Positions 1-11,465 of a stretch of DNA of 64,000 nucleotides are shown here, piece after piece. This DNA comes from Ehretia macrophylla (lineage: Eukaryota > Streptophyta > Magnoliopsida > Boraginales > Ehretiaceae), in the NCBI GenBank assembly GCA_037974665.1, contig CM075783.1:11799762-11863761 (forward strand). Direction: 5' to 3'. The position numbers and the translations under genes were made by a program. How positions within the stretch are numbered: position 1 is the stretch's first letter; each line of letters starts with the position of its first letter. The notes under the pieces are model-generated. The model ran no database searches and had not been told where the DNA came from. It worked only from the letters and a program-made list of their open reading frames with translations.

Positions 1-1770
1 TGCTAGTTCGTGTATTTCTAGTGTATATGGGTTGGGGCATTTTGCTACACTATAGGATTTATGATGAATCAATATTTTTTTCCCTAAAATCCTTCTTTTC
101 GCATGGATTGCATACTTGAATTTGTGAAGATTTGATCATTCTTACATATTTTGGTGCAATGTAGGTTCAAAGCAGAGGAGAAACAAATTGAATGTAAAAA
201 GAGCGAAATCAAGTGTAATCGGAAGACATGACAAGAAGTGTTGAAAAATTAGCAACCAAACATGAATGTGTTCCCAATTTATGAAAACAAGCATACCATA
301 ATATTCTACTCATCAATACGCTTCCAATATAACAAACAGTGTCGAACTTGGAGGTCGAACGCTCTCAAAATTCCGGTTGGAAATTCATTTGCATAAAAAT
401 TGTACTACTTGATCGATGGAGTCGATTGGGTAGAGTGCTGATTTGAAGATTTGTTTGCCTAATTGATCGGGCTTATTTCTTGATTGATCGGTTACGATAC
501 TTTAACTTATAGGATGATCAAAACCCGACTTTGATCAATTTTTGACCTATAAATAGCCTCTTACATATTCAAGGGAGGACTTTTGCCCAATTTTGAAACC
601 TTAGCGCATCAAGAAGCAATTGATAAACATAAGATCAAACAAGAGTGGATTCAAGGGCTTCAATCATCATCTTTCTCATCAACCATCCATGAACTCTCTT
701 GAACTTCATCTCTTTATTTTATCTTTGGTTTTCTTGGCTATGTATTCACATTAAACCCCCATGATTTGGGGTGGTAGCTAGTCTTTTCTTGTTTTTATGT
801 TCGAATTTAAGTTCTAATTTAATGATTCATACTTGAATTATGTGTTTGAATTTACTTGAATTATATCTATATACTTGTAGTTATGGTTATGTAATTCAAG
901 AAATCCCATTATTTTTGTCATTGAATCTCATAAATTCTTGGGGTATAAATTAGGAGTAAATCCCGTAATTATTAATTGGCTTTAATTGAGATAGATAATC
1001 TACCGCGATAACTTATACCTATTGAGTTCTATTAGAAGTTATGGTTAAATTGGGTTTATTAATTTAGGTCAAGTGAATGATAATATATGTATTAGTCATA
1101 GGTTATGCTTCAATACCCCTTAATTACTTTAGCCCATATGATTAGAGCTTGTAGCCTAATCCATTTGTGCTTAATTGGTTATAACCGAATTCACAAATAG
1201 AAATGATAGTACTTTAGGCGGATTACTATCCCAAGTCAGCTTTTTCCCCATTTATACACCGTTAAGCTTTGAGTTGTGCTAGATTTAGAATTCGCCATTA
1301 GTCAATTTTTACTTTTCACGTTAATTAGTCATAATCCACTGTCAATCACGTTTTTTTATCTTTCATGTTTTTGAATTGTTTGTGACAATCTCAATTCCCC
1401 GTGGACGACCCTCGAGTAGCCATTCGCGTGGTCAAAGGGGAATTTAACTTTACTATTTTTGCCTAACTTTTATATTTATTATTGATCATACAACGACACG
1501 ATCAATTTATAACTTTGGTAGATCCAATATTGTTCTGCCTAGAGTGTGCACCTTATCAAACAATTTAAAGTAAATAATCCTTTCATTCTCCATATAGTCA
1601 CATGCATCATAGAGGAATGAACACAAGTCAAACAACAAATTATTGAAAGTGAGATTAATGGTAAATGATTTAACTATTATTTCTAATAATTAATTTGTCT
1701 AATTAATAGCAATCATAGTCATGCTATTTTTTCTTTTTAAAATGATGAATATATATTTGAGGCCATTCAG
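1..1770. other. AT-rich non-coding stretch, possibly old LTR sequence
   Basis: No convincing coding region. The composition and motifs around 1395-1440 (a 'cccgtggacgaccctcgagtag' type string broken into a GC-richer patch within AT-rich DNA) resemble the 3' half of long LTRs of Athila/Tat-type Ty3/gypsy elements. No partner LTR, primer binding site or target duplication is visible, so this remains a weak inference. Confidence 0.25.
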
Positions 1771-1890
1771 ATTGTGAGTGATGAGGGCAACGAGGTGGAA
1801 GAAGAAATTGAAATGGATGATGAGAAAAGTGAAAAGATCGGCGATGAAGACTGTGTTGAGCATATCATAACAGAGTGTTATTGTTTGGAG
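1771..1890 (+). other. Candidate orphan exon encoding an acidic peptide
   Basis: A 120 bp open segment lies between a splice-acceptor-like 'cattcag' and a donor-like 'gtaatag'. It encodes about 40 residues, with an acidic run (EVEEEIEMDDEKSE) followed by CVEHIITECYCLE. The composition is coding-like and unlike the flanking AT-rich DNA. I do not recognise the protein and see no neighbouring exon, so it could be a gene fragment or chance. It ends 65 bp before a MITE. Confidence 0.25.
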
Positions 1891-1954
1891 GTAATAGTAA
1901 AGAATGGAATACCTTACATGGAAATTCTTTTTTCTTGCTCCTTCAATTTTTTTT

Positions 1955-2522
1955 GGGTGAATAGCATTAGACCCCTCTGTGGTTAGCTGTAAGTTGCCAC
2001 TACCCCTCTGGGGTCTCAAAACCTCCTTTAGACCGCTTTTGGTCCAACCATTGGTGCACACAACCCTCTCCGTCAAATATTATGTCACTTTTGATAGGAT
2101 GTGTAGTACATGCACGTAAAATGTGATTTTTTTAATTTTAATTTTTTTTTGTAAAAAGGGTGGTGGCTGACGGGTGGGGGGTAGATGGCTAATGAGTGTA
2201 GGGGGTTGGCTTATGGCAGGGACGATGACTGTTTTCAATTTGGCTCATGGCTGGGACGGTGATTGTTTATATTTCTTTTTTAAAATTTTTTTTCTTTTCA
2301 ATTACTACTATTATTTTATTGTCAAATACATTAAAAATCAATAAAAATTGCACTTTACGCACATGTACTACACATCCTGTCAAAAGTGACATAATATTTA
2401 ACGGAGGGGGGTCGTGTGTACCAACGGCTGGACCGCAAATGGGTGTGGATGAGGTTTTGAGACCCCAGGGGGGTAGTGGCAATTTATGACTGACCACAGG
2501 GGGAGTTTGGTTCTATTTTCCC
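1955..2522. mobile_element. MITE with about 190 bp terminal inverted repeats
   Basis: The left arm (1955-about 2150) and the reverse complement of the right arm (about 2340-2522) align over most of their length. They share 'TGCCACTACCCC', 'TGGGGTCTCAAAACCTC', 'ATTATGTCACTTTTGA' and 'AGGATGTGTAGTACATG' in the same order. The centre is a G-rich, non-coding stretch. No transposase is present, so it is non-autonomous. Long arms suggest a Mutator-like or foldback-type origin. T-rich flanks prevent a safe target-site call. Open frames inside are by-products of the arms. Confidence 0.8.
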
Positions 2523-3197
2523 ATTTATTTTTTGAATTAGTTGGTGTTTATCCTTTTAACTTCAAAATATGTAGGTAACTTTATAGCTTTAGTTTATGGT
2601 AAATTGGTGTCTTGGATTATAGATTGTGTGAACTGAGTTTTTCAATTATGATGTTTCTATAATTTTGTTTGCAAAATATTTTTCAGAAATTTTCATTTAT
2701 GTGTTTTTTTAATTTAATTTGACATTTATGGAACAGAAAATGAGTTTAAAGATGGTTGTGCTGTGAGATTTTAGTTGGAGGGATCAGCTCTTTATATGTA
2801 TAATATGCTGCATTGAGGTTTCCAGAAAGATTTTTACTGTATTACATAGATGGATTGAAGAATTATTTAAATGGATGCAATGTTAAAGACAGTATAATTA
2901 CGTTCACTGCCTTCATTGTTCTGTGGGATGACTCATTTGCCTTCATTATAATATTCTGCTATTACCCTCATCACCCTCCTTCCTTTGCGGCTCAAAGTCA
3001 AAGTGACTCAAATATTCTCCTTCTGCTACGGTTCTCGAGGTTCGTCTTAAAATTAACTGGAATAAAGGAAAAGCAGTTGAATTTCTGCTTAATTCGAACC
3101 AAAATTTCTTTTAATTTTCAGTTTCACCATTTAAAGTTCAGCAATACAAATTGTTTCTGGTAAATAAACCATATACCCACTATATTGTGTGGGGTCT

Positions 3198-3263
3198 CGT
3201 AATTGTCAAGAAGTGTTTCCAAACTATATTATAGAGGACCGAACTGGTGAAGATACATTTAAG
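3198..3263 (+). other. Exon-like open stretch in repeat copy A
   Basis: 22 codons read RNCQEVFPNYIIEDR then TGEDTFK and end exactly at a donor-like 'gtgtgt'. The upstream 'gtgtgggg' is where copy B has an acceptor-like 'gtgcag' (about 17164). Copy B has lost part of the exon. The peptide looks like conserved protein sequence, but I cannot assign a family. It may belong to the same captured gene as 3379-3498. Confidence 0.25.
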
Positions 3264-3378
3264 GTGTGTATATGGACATCCATATTCCAATACAGTGTAA
3301 GATCTCATTAAGTTTTACTCTCCTGAAAATGCTATTTACTAAGTCAAACTTATATGCATAATGCATCTTCTTCAAGTC

Positions 3379-3498
3379 TTGCGCGATGGAAACAGAGGTT
3401 TTGGAATTCTAGTATCAATAATTCCTAAAGAAAGCAATAACGTCTTCTCTCTAAAGGAACTTCCGGGGTATGAATCAGTCTCGCGTTGTCTTGAGTAA
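3379..3498 (+). other. Second exon-like open stretch in repeat copy A
   Basis: 39 codons open to a stop, including [14 protein letters not shown] and [13 protein letters not shown]. In copy B (from about 17316) the same frame is readable for about 25 codons before a stop. This fits decay of a once-coding fragment. Product not recognised. Confidence 0.25.
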
Positions 3499-3548
3499 AA
3501 TTTTACTATGATTGTCACAGTTTTACTTTGTCCCTTCGGATTTATATC

Positions 3549-3758
3549 TGAAGAGAGAAAATATTTCTTATGATATTTCCTTCAAGTGTTACAAAATGAT
3601 TTATACACAATACAACAAAGCTCATGATAACTTTCACGTGAGAATATTCAGGAATTGGCTAAGGCTAAGTAGATTTACTCAATACAAAATCTAAGACTAC
3701 AACAACCAATAAATCAGAATAAATCATAAAGATATAAATCCCGAAATATCTGTTATCA
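3549..3758 (-). repeat. 3' LTR of copia element 1
   Basis: 210 bp, almost identical to 8697-8905. In element orientation it begins TGATAACAGATATTTC and ends TCTCTCTTCA. Differences from the 5' LTR are one single-base indel and two substitutions. The outer flank is ATATC. Confidence 0.95.
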
Positions 3759-4643
3759 TGCCCCCTCAAGCGAAGCCGGATCACGAATGGTAAGCTTGGA
3801 ACGGAGGAGACAAAATCTGGAGATAGATAACCCCTTCGTCATAACATCAGCCAATTGATCATGCGTAGATATATAACGAACAGTAAGTGCCTTGGATGCA
3901 ACCTTTTCACGAACAAAGTGGATGTCGATTTCTATATGTTTGGTCCGAGCATGATATACTGGATTTGCTGTGAGGTAGGTCGCACCAATATTATCACACC
4001 AAAGCGTAGGTGGCAAAACGGGAATAATGTTTAGTTCTGAAAGTAGATATTTCAACCAACATAGTTCGGTAGTGGTAAAAGCAGCAGCCCTGTATTCGGC
4101 CTCAGTACTGGAGCGGGATGTTGTAGTCTGTTTTTTCGCTACCCAAGAAACAAGATTGGGACCCAAATAAATACAATAGCCATGCGAACTTCGACGATCA
4201 TCAGGACAGCCGGCCCAATCACTATCAGAATAAGCATGCAATGTATAATCTGTTGAACTAGTAAGATGAAGACCATAACTCGGCGTCCCTTTAATGTACC
4301 GTAAGATACGCTTGACGGCAGACCAATGAGAGTCAGTAGGATTGTGCATAAACTGACAAACTTTGTTGACTGAGAAGGCAATATCAGGACGAGTTATGGT
4401 AAGATATTGAAGAGCACCAACTGTACTGCGATATAAAGTGACATCAGGAAAAGGATCACCAATATGCTGCGATAGTTGATGACCTTGGGAAATAGGAGAA
4501 GCAATTTCTTTTGCAGAGCTCATATTAGCACGATGGAGAATCTCTGTAGCATATTTATGCTGATGCAGGAGAAGACCATTTGCAGTAGGGTGAACATGTA
4601 TGCCAAGAAAAAAAAGACAAAGTGCCCAAATCATAAAGTGCAA
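3756..4643 (-). pseudogene. Copia 1 polyprotein part: end of RT plus RNase H
   Basis: This is the C-terminal part of the copia polyprotein. It resumes the RT thumb region after a frameshift ([15 protein letters not shown]) and continues through ITRPDIAFSVNKVCQFM into RNase H. RNase H landmarks are AYSDSDWAGCPDDRRS, SRSSTEAEYRA, LWCDNIGATYL and HTRTKHIEID-like YHARTKHIEID. It ends in the polypurine tract just before the LTR. The frame is offset from the preceding RT segment. The shift falls in a run of eight A on the plus strand near 4605-4612, a typical slippage site. The domain itself looks intact, with the catalytic D, E and D residues visible. Confidence 0.9.
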
Positions 4644-4932
4644 ACTGAGTATTCAGAGAATGAATTAATGTCTGAACCACAACCTCATCACTACCTGTGA
4701 CAATAATATCGTCCACATATACCAATAATAGTGTAACAGCATGATCAGTGGAGCAAATAAACAGAGAGGTATCAGACGTAGAAGAGCGAAAACCAAGTGC
4801 AAATAAATAGGAGCTGAGACGAGAAAACCAGGCCCTGGGTGCCTGTTTCAACCCGTAAATAGCCTTTTGTAGTTTATACACATGACTGGGATACTCAGCA
4901 TGAACAAATCCAGGTGGCTGTGACATATACAC
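4555..4932 (-). pseudogene. Copia 1 polyprotein part: RT core with YVDD
   Basis: Reverse transcriptase central region: [26 protein letters not shown] and [13 protein letters not shown], which holds the catalytic YVDD. It follows directly, in frame, from the upstream RT segment across one stop codon at about 4933-4938 (CL-stop-EEVYM, where the family normally has glutamine, consistent with CAG to TAG). The last about 25 residues of this frame are out of frame because of the A-run frameshift near 4610. Confidence 0.9.
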
Positions 4933-4938
4933 TTCCTC

Positions 4939-6375
4939 CTAAAGGCAACCATGGAGGAAGGCGTTGTTCACATCTAGTTGGCGAAGAGACCATTTCTTGG
5001 ACAAGGCAATAGACAGCACAACCCGAATCGTCGTCGGTTTTACCACGGGACTGAACGTCTCATTATAGTCAATGCCTTCTTCTTGATTGTACCCCTTTGC
5101 GACAAGCCGAGCTTTATAGCGTTCAAGCGAACCATCTTGTTTTCTTTTGATTCGGAATACCCATTTACACCCGACCACATTAGCTGAAAGAGGTTTCGAA
5201 ACTAGAACCCAAGTTCCATTTTGAAGCAACGCATTGTACTCAGTTTCCATAGCTGTACGCCAATGCTTATGCTTGTTAGCTTGAAGAAAAGTCGACGGCT
5301 CGACAGTGGTGAAATCGGAAGCTGACTTTGATGCTTGAGAAACCTGGTAAGTGACAAAATCGGGCATAGTCTTGACTGACCGTGTACTATCCTTTGTACG
5401 CGTCACCATAGGATGTTGATTAGAAGATGGAGCGGAATGTTGAGGGACACTGTGGGTTGAATGGGACTGATTTGCTATTGCCACTTGCGTGGGTTGGACA
5501 GAGAGACTTGAGCGAGAGGGAGGGAAGCGCGGCATGGGAGAAGAGAGTTGAGGGAATTCATCATCTGAATAGACTGGAGAGCTTAGTTTTTGTAGGGAAG
5601 GGCATGCAGTGCCGATGGGAGGAGGAGAGGTAGGGAGATTAGGAGTTGTATGTATGATGGGTGATAGAGGCGATGCACGCGAAGTGCTAGGTGAGGTGAC
5701 AGCAAGCTTATAGGACTTTGGTGGAGAAAATAGTGGTGAGGAGCCAGCAGGATTGCATGAGTTGGATACAATAGGGATGTTACCAGGGACAGACGCGGGA
5801 CCGGGTAGTACTGTGGGTGAAGCTACATTCGAGACAGATTGGATGTGAGAAGTAGGAGTAACACGAGGGGAACAGGGAGCTGTGGAAGGTGCGACTGACG
5901 CGAGCATAGGACTAGATTGTGTGGGACCACGGGAAGAAAGAACATTTGAAATTAAAGGTGGAGTTGGGGCAGACAACAGTGATGTGCATGGGGCCTGCGA
6001 AGGTATGTGAGGGAGTGGTTGACAAGGAGACTTGGGAGATGGAGCTGGGAGAGATAAGCATGGTAAGTCAGACGTTGATGGAGTAGGGACCCGTGGGCTA
6101 GATGATTGCAACGTAGGGCTAGCTGGTAAGGGTGGAGAGAAAGCAGCAACCACTGGAGTAGATGACAGTGGTGTAGGCAAAAAAAGTAGAATGCGATGAA
6201 GGCAACAGGACACTAACCGTATTAGTTCGCGAGGAGTGAGAGACTGGATCAGGTTCTTTTCGAAAAGGGAAAACAGTCTCATCAAAAATAACATGCCACG
6301 ATATATAAACTTTCTGCGTTGAAATATGATAGCACCGATAACCACAGTGTTGACTGCTATAACCAAGGAAAACAC
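4939..6375 (-). pseudogene. Copia 1 polyprotein part: linker and RT N-terminus
   Basis: The first about 65 residues are in the wrong frame. From about 6180 downward the frame carries the long Pro/Ser-rich linker between integrase and RT. It then reads into the RT N-terminus: [59 protein letters not shown] and [11 protein letters not shown]. The shift from the integrase frame falls in a run of seven A (plus strand, about 6179-6185). It ends at the stop near 4936. Confidence 0.9.
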
Positions 6376-7885
6376 AAGGTAATGACTTTGGACTTAACTT
6401 ATCTGCTTTATAAGCCCCAAGATGAGGATAACACAAACAACCAAACACTTTTAGAAAAGAATAAGCTGGTGGACATTGAAATAGTGTGAAATATGGAGAA
6501 TTATTATTTAGCACGGGTGTGGGAAGACGATTAATAAGATAGACAGCAGTATTAAAAGCTTCAACCCAGAATGACTTAGGCATAGAGGCATGAAAAAGAA
6601 GGGTAGTGCCCATTTCAGAAATGTGTCTAATTTTTCGCTCGGCTAAACCATTTTGTTCCGGAGTATGGGGACACGAAACCCGATACTGAATACCACATTT
6701 CTCAAAATGACGTTTGAGAGGCCCTTGAGTTAACTCAAGTGCTCCATCACACTGAAAAAATTTAACTTTGGTTGTAAACATTGTTTCACAAAGACGTTGA
6801 AAAACAAGAAAATGAGAAACAACTTCACGTTTATTGCGCATGGGATACAACCATGTAAAACGACTATAATCGTCAATGAAAATTACAAAGAAGCGAAATC
6901 CAGAACAAGAGCTAACAGGAGCAGGGCCCCATACATCACAATGAATTAATTCTAAGGGGACCTTGGACTGTCGACTAGAGGCTAAGAAAGGGAGCTTGTG
7001 GCTCTTGCCTTGCATACAGGCATTACAAGGCTTATTCAAAGACAAGAAATCCTTAAATTTGATGAAAGCTTGCGAGCGAAGAGTGGAAATTGTAGGTTGT
7101 GACGGATGCCCCAATCTACCATGCCAAAGGGATGCAGGTGCATTGACGGTGGAAAGAGCTTGATGCGACTGAGAAGATATGGAAGACGGCACCGACAAAG
7201 TATATAGATTAGACTTAACGGGGCCTGTGAGAAGCGATTTCCCCGTGCGAAGATCCTTCACAACACATTGAGACGGAAAAAATTCAAGAGACACATTATT
7301 ATCTTTAGTGAATTGTGAGACAGAAAGAAGATTGCGTGTAAGATGAGGAACATGTAATGTAGGATTTAAATGTAAGGAACGAGAGGCATTAGGAATGGAA
7401 AAATGACCAGTATGAGCAATAGCAAGAGACTTACCATTGCCAACAATAACTTGATCAGCCCTATGATAGGGTTGAAGTTGGCTCAGAAACGTTGAATCAT
7501 TGGTCATGTGCGATGTGGCACCCGAGTCTGGTATCCATTCATGAGGCGGAGTTGGCAAAAGAGGCGGAAGAGAAGATGGTTGATAATGAATGCCAGCAAA
7601 CTGGGAGGATTGCCCACTGTTTTTAGATTGAGCATACCGATACCTACACCGTGCAGCAGAATGACCATTTTTACGACAAATTTGACACTTCCCCTTGTAG
7701 GAGTTGTTGGAAGAATGACCACTGGAGACTGCTTTGTAGCCATTGAAAGGAGGAGAGGTTTGGACAGATTTTGGAGTGGTATTAGCAACCAATGCATTGG
7801 GTGAGAGGGAAGTGGCGTGAACCTGAGAGGTTAAGGCGTGAACCAAGGTAGCATCAACAGAGGAATCATCACCCTCAAGAAGCAT
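6119..7885 (-). pseudogene. Copia 1 polyprotein part: gag C-terminus, protease, integrase
   Basis: It holds, in order: a CCHC zinc knuckle (CQICRKNGHSAARC, residues about 62-75), the aspartic protease motif WIPDSGATSHM, the GAG-pre-integrase HHCC zinc site (LWHGRLGHPS and CNACMQGK), and the integrase core. The acidic residues are ELIHCDVWGP, FFQCDGALEL and the E of GLAERKIRHI. The second Asp region is unusual: most copia have DGGGEF, here DGALEL. The same frame extends upstream through the stop at 7976 into gag. Residues after about position 565 are out of frame because of the A-run shift near 6180. Confidence 0.9.
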
Positions 7886-7975
7886 TCTTTGTTCATAAGT
7901 AAGTAGCTTCGCTCGAAGTTGAGTAAATGTGGGGGGAATAGGAAGATTTTCAATGGAGGTAACAAAAGGCCGATA

Positions 7976-8539
7976 CTATTTCGGAAGACCATTGAGAGTT
8001 GCCAAGACCAGATCAAGGTCAGTTAAGGGATCGCCAATAGCAGCCAGAGAAGTTGAAAGTGTGCGAATCTGATGAATATAGGAATCAATGGAAGCAGAAC
8101 CCTTTTTGGTAGCTTGGAGTTGTGTGCGAAGAAGAGATTTGCGAGCAAGAGATTGGTGAATAAAGGATTCCTCAAGAGACTGCCATAGAGAACGAGCAGT
8201 GTTAAACTCAAGAGCTTGATGCACCAAAGAGTCAGACAAGGTGGCTGTGATACAAGCCATGACAAAACTATCATACTTGTACCACTCTGTACGAGTTTGT
8301 GATGAAGAATCATCAGAAGGAGCATCTGATGGTGATGGAGTAGCTTTGGTTGAGGAGGAAGACTCTGATTTTGGTGGAGGAATGGAGCCATCGATGTAAC
8401 CTATGAGATCATTAAACGTGAAAAAACATAGAAGTTGCATTTTCCACGTAAGATAGTTGGTATGATCGAGGGTGAGTGTAACGTAATTCTTAACATTGAC
8501 AGTGTGAAGAGAGAATGCTGCAGGAGAGTTGGATGCCAT
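7976..8539 (-). pseudogene. Copia 1 gag N-terminus
   Basis: 187 codons from a start codon 158 bp inside the 5' LTR. The sequence fits the UBN2-type gag of plant copia elements, with HTNYLTWK near residue 28 and SLWQSLEESF further on. A low-complexity Ser/Pro stretch interrupts the N-terminal domain. It ends LNGLPK at a TAG. The frame continues unbroken beyond the stop (YRPFVTSIENLP), so this is a nonsense mutation and not a natural gag terminus. Gag forms the particle shell. Confidence 0.85.
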
Positions 8540-8684
8540 AAGGAAGTCTAAAGGAGTAGAAAAAGTGATATGACACTATGAAAGACTAAAGAACAAATGA
8601 GTTGGAAAGAGTTGTGAGAAAAGGTGGGTAAATGACGCAAGGATGAACAGCGGACGGTGGATAGTAAGGACGATTAGTCTTAAT

Positions 8685-8696
8685 TCACTGATACCA
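8685..8696 (-). other. Primer binding site of copia 1 (tRNA-iMet type)
   Basis: Immediately inside the 5' LTR the minus strand reads TGGTATCAGTGA. The first nine bases match the complement of the initiator methionine tRNA 3' end, the usual primer of plant copia elements. Confidence 0.85.
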
Positions 8697-8905
8697 TGAA
8701 GAGAGAAAATATTTCTTATATATTTCCTTCAAGTGTTACAAAATGATTTATACACAATACAACAAAGCTCACGATAACTTTCACGTGAGAATATTCAGGA
8801 ATTGGCTAAGGCTAAGTAGATTTACTCAATACAAAATCTAAGACTACAACAACCAATAAATCAGAATAAATCATAAAGAGATAAATCCCGAAATATCTGT
8901 TATCA
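8697..8905 (-). repeat. 5' LTR of copia element 1
   Basis: 209 bp partner of 3549-3758. The right flank is the target duplication ATATC. It should hold the element promoter. Confidence 0.95.
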
Positions 8906-9734
8906 ATATCCATAAAATTTTTTTGTTTTACTATTTATGTGCAGGTAAATCAATTCCCAAAGTTGAGAATGAAAGCACATAAGTGCAATTTAGTGCTATT
9001 GGTTCATCATAATTATTTATTTTTGTCAAAGAATTGCTCTGGTTGATTTTATCAACGGAGGTGAATTTCGTTATTGGGACTCTTTTTCATGTAATATTTG
9101 TATACAAGTTCCATACACTGAGTGTAATTTATCACTGTCTCGAATACTTTAAAGTGATAACACTATCTAAAATTACAAGTAAAAGGAGTACGGTATATAA
9201 AGTTCTTGTTATTGTTTATTTTTATATAAAGATGAATTACAAATTTAATCAAATGCTACTATATACTTGGAAATCATTTTAGTCTTTTGATTACTTTTCA
9301 GAATAGCATGTAATGAATTTAAAATTATCTTTTCATTTCCCAGCATTTATTTAAAACTTATTAGGTATTTGAATTATTTATTTGTATAAACTAGAGATAA
9401 TAATTTGTCCTGTGAAAATTCGTTTACATAATAAACATATTAACTCAAATTAATTATATCAAAATTTATATAATTAACAATATTTATTCCAATTGATTGA
9501 TACAAGTTGAATTTCATTGTTATAAATTAACACTATTTATTTCAATTAATTGATACTAGTTGATTTTCATTATAAATAATTTTATTTAAAATATTTTTTT
9601 AATATACGTCAGGCTCAACAATATGCACAAGCCAGCCCTACTAGTATAATACTAAAACTTAGACAAACTCATATTCAATTATTTGATGAAACTTGGCTTG
9701 TAAAAGGGAAACGGGGAAAAGGACATCCAGGTTC

Positions 9735-11348
9735 CTCACTTTTTTTCTTTTCTCAAATAGGTCCCAGAGTTTTTAGAAATTTATTTCCAAGTCCTCCAAA
9801 CTTAACTCTGTCACTTCATTTGGATGAAAAGTTACTTTTTAGTTTAAAACGATCAATTTGCCCCTCTGTTTAAAGAAGGACCAATTTATAATATACATCT
9901 ATTTTCTAAACCATGTCAGCAACTTCATCATTGAATTGATTATTTGGTTCCCATAAAAGAAAAAAGAAAAAAAAACCATGCATAACATAAAATAAAATAA
10001 ATAAAAAACCCGGATTGCACCAAATTATCAACAAAAAAAAAAAGAAAAAGAATCGCATATTACACCAAGTGATAGTTTGTACAAAACAGAGTACTCCAAT
10101 GAAATGAATATAGAATGGATATAGAACATGCTCCATATCTACTCAACTTAAATATATATTAATTAGAGGCATAATATTACACAAAAAGAGCATCCAAGCT
10201 GCAAAACATGTCATGGTGAGTCCATGACTATCGAACAACACGCAATAAATAAGCAACAAACAAGCCAAGAAATTCAACAAGTTCACCACGCCAACAAACC
10301 AACAAGAGCATCCTGTCACTCCAAAGCTAGCAGGCAGACGATCAACCTGTCACTCAATACATATACACATTAATAATACAAATCTTAACATCATAAGGAC
10401 TATAGAAAATTTTAATACCTGATCAAGATACCAAAATTTTTCCCAAAGTCCTTTCAGGTATTGTTTGTCTCCTCTTTCTGGCGACATGAGGTGCAAGGAC
10501 AGAGTCAAAAATCTAATATTGGGAGACCGAATACTTTTTTAATTGATTTTATATTTTGGATGCATCATAAGAAAATATTATGACAATTCTAAATTACATA
10601 TTTAACTATTTGCCCTTGTTAATGGTACAAATTAAACAGTTTAGGTATATCAGTAAATAGTGAACGATCTGGCATGGTGCAACAGATAATAGCTCTGGCT
10701 TAGTGCTTAGATATTAGTTACTAAATCAGATGTTACTTGTTCAAAACTCATTAGAGGTCACAATTTTTAGACTAATTTTTTTTCATCCATAACTAACTAG
10801 TACTAGAATATCAAAGTCAGTTTGTGCAAAAATAAATATAACTACAGTGAATTCAACCCATACCATCAATATAATGATAATTGTGACTAACCACCAAACT
10901 AACTCTATATTTTTGAAAATTTATATAATTTTTTCTATATTTATTGGGGAGCCAAATCTAATTTTTTTTAAAAACTCGATTATTATTATTATTATTATTT
11001 TTTAAATTTTTTGGAGGCCCCTCCCTTCCTATCTTCCTACGCCCCTAGTGAGGTGAGCACTTGACCACGGAGAACAATCAGTTGAGGCTACTAAGTGTGC
11101 GTTTCTTCCTTTTTAGCGTGTGACTTTTTGACTGATATTAGCTTTACTTTTTGGGTTGAAGTGGATGATTTACTTTTTTATTATTTTCTTCATTGATGTG
11201 CTTGCTCTGATTTAAGGTTTTTTATATTAATGTTAAATGTCTATATTACTCTTTAATCATTAAAATTAAGTGACGGAGTTAAAGTTAAAAGATTTAAAAA
11301 GACTTCTTTTAAAAAATCAAAGACCTATTTTAAAAAAAAAGGAAAAAA
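9735..11348. mobile_element. Long-TIR DNA element without coding capacity
   Basis: 9735-9821 aligns with the reverse complement of about 11263-11348. Both read about 'TTTTCTTTT..AAATAGGTC' then 'TTAACT..GTCACTT.ATTT'. The arms are diverged and about 85 bp long. The 1.45 kb between them is AT-rich and holds no recognisable gene. Comparison with 54900-54930 shows the uninterrupted form of the flanks, which supports a secondary insertion here, though the exact ends and target duplication are unclear. Confidence 0.5.
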
Positions 11349-11465
11349 CAGAATCATCAGTTAAGAAAAAGGTGATCCATTATTTAGACTAGCTGTTGTA
11401 ACAATATAGGGACAAGTATGCAGCGGATTAATGACATTAAGAATGCAATGGGACATCATGTTCAA

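Larger units (their letters stand above)
3549..8905 (-). mobile_element. Complete Ty1/copia retrotransposon with short LTRs
   Basis: The element is about 5.36 kb on the minus strand with 210 and 209 bp LTRs, each starting TG and ending CA. It is flanked by a perfect 5 bp target duplication, ATATC (3544-3548 and 8906-8910). A tRNA-iMet-type primer binding site lies inside the 5' LTR and a GAGGGGGCA polypurine tract inside the 3' LTR. Domain order is gag, protease, integrase, reverse transcriptase, RNase H, which defines Ty1/copia. The LTRs differ at about three positions, so the insertion is recent. The coding region has two nonsense codons (near 7976 and 4933) and two frameshifts (near 6180 and 4610), so this copy cannot encode a full polyprotein. 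Confidence 0.95.
2727..9645 (+). repeat. Dispersed repeat copy A (split by a copia element)
   Basis: 2727-3548 and 8906-9645 together align with 16032-18307 (copy B). Shared stretches include 'ggaacagaaaatgag', 'gattgttactatttatttttatataaag'-like sequence and the terminal 'agccctactagt'. Copy A lacks some middle sequence present in B. The right end has the CTAGT ending expected of a Helitron 3' terminus. The copia element at 3549-8905 is a later insertion. Short exon-like open stretches inside (3198-3263 and 3379-3498) suggest that a gene fragment may be carried. Confidence 0.7.

Noticed and set aside
1699..2497. Several 70-125 codon frames on both strands, two sharing a GSGNL peptide
   Set aside because: They arise from the inverted arms of the MITE at 1955-2522, and the shared peptide is the arm read in two places.
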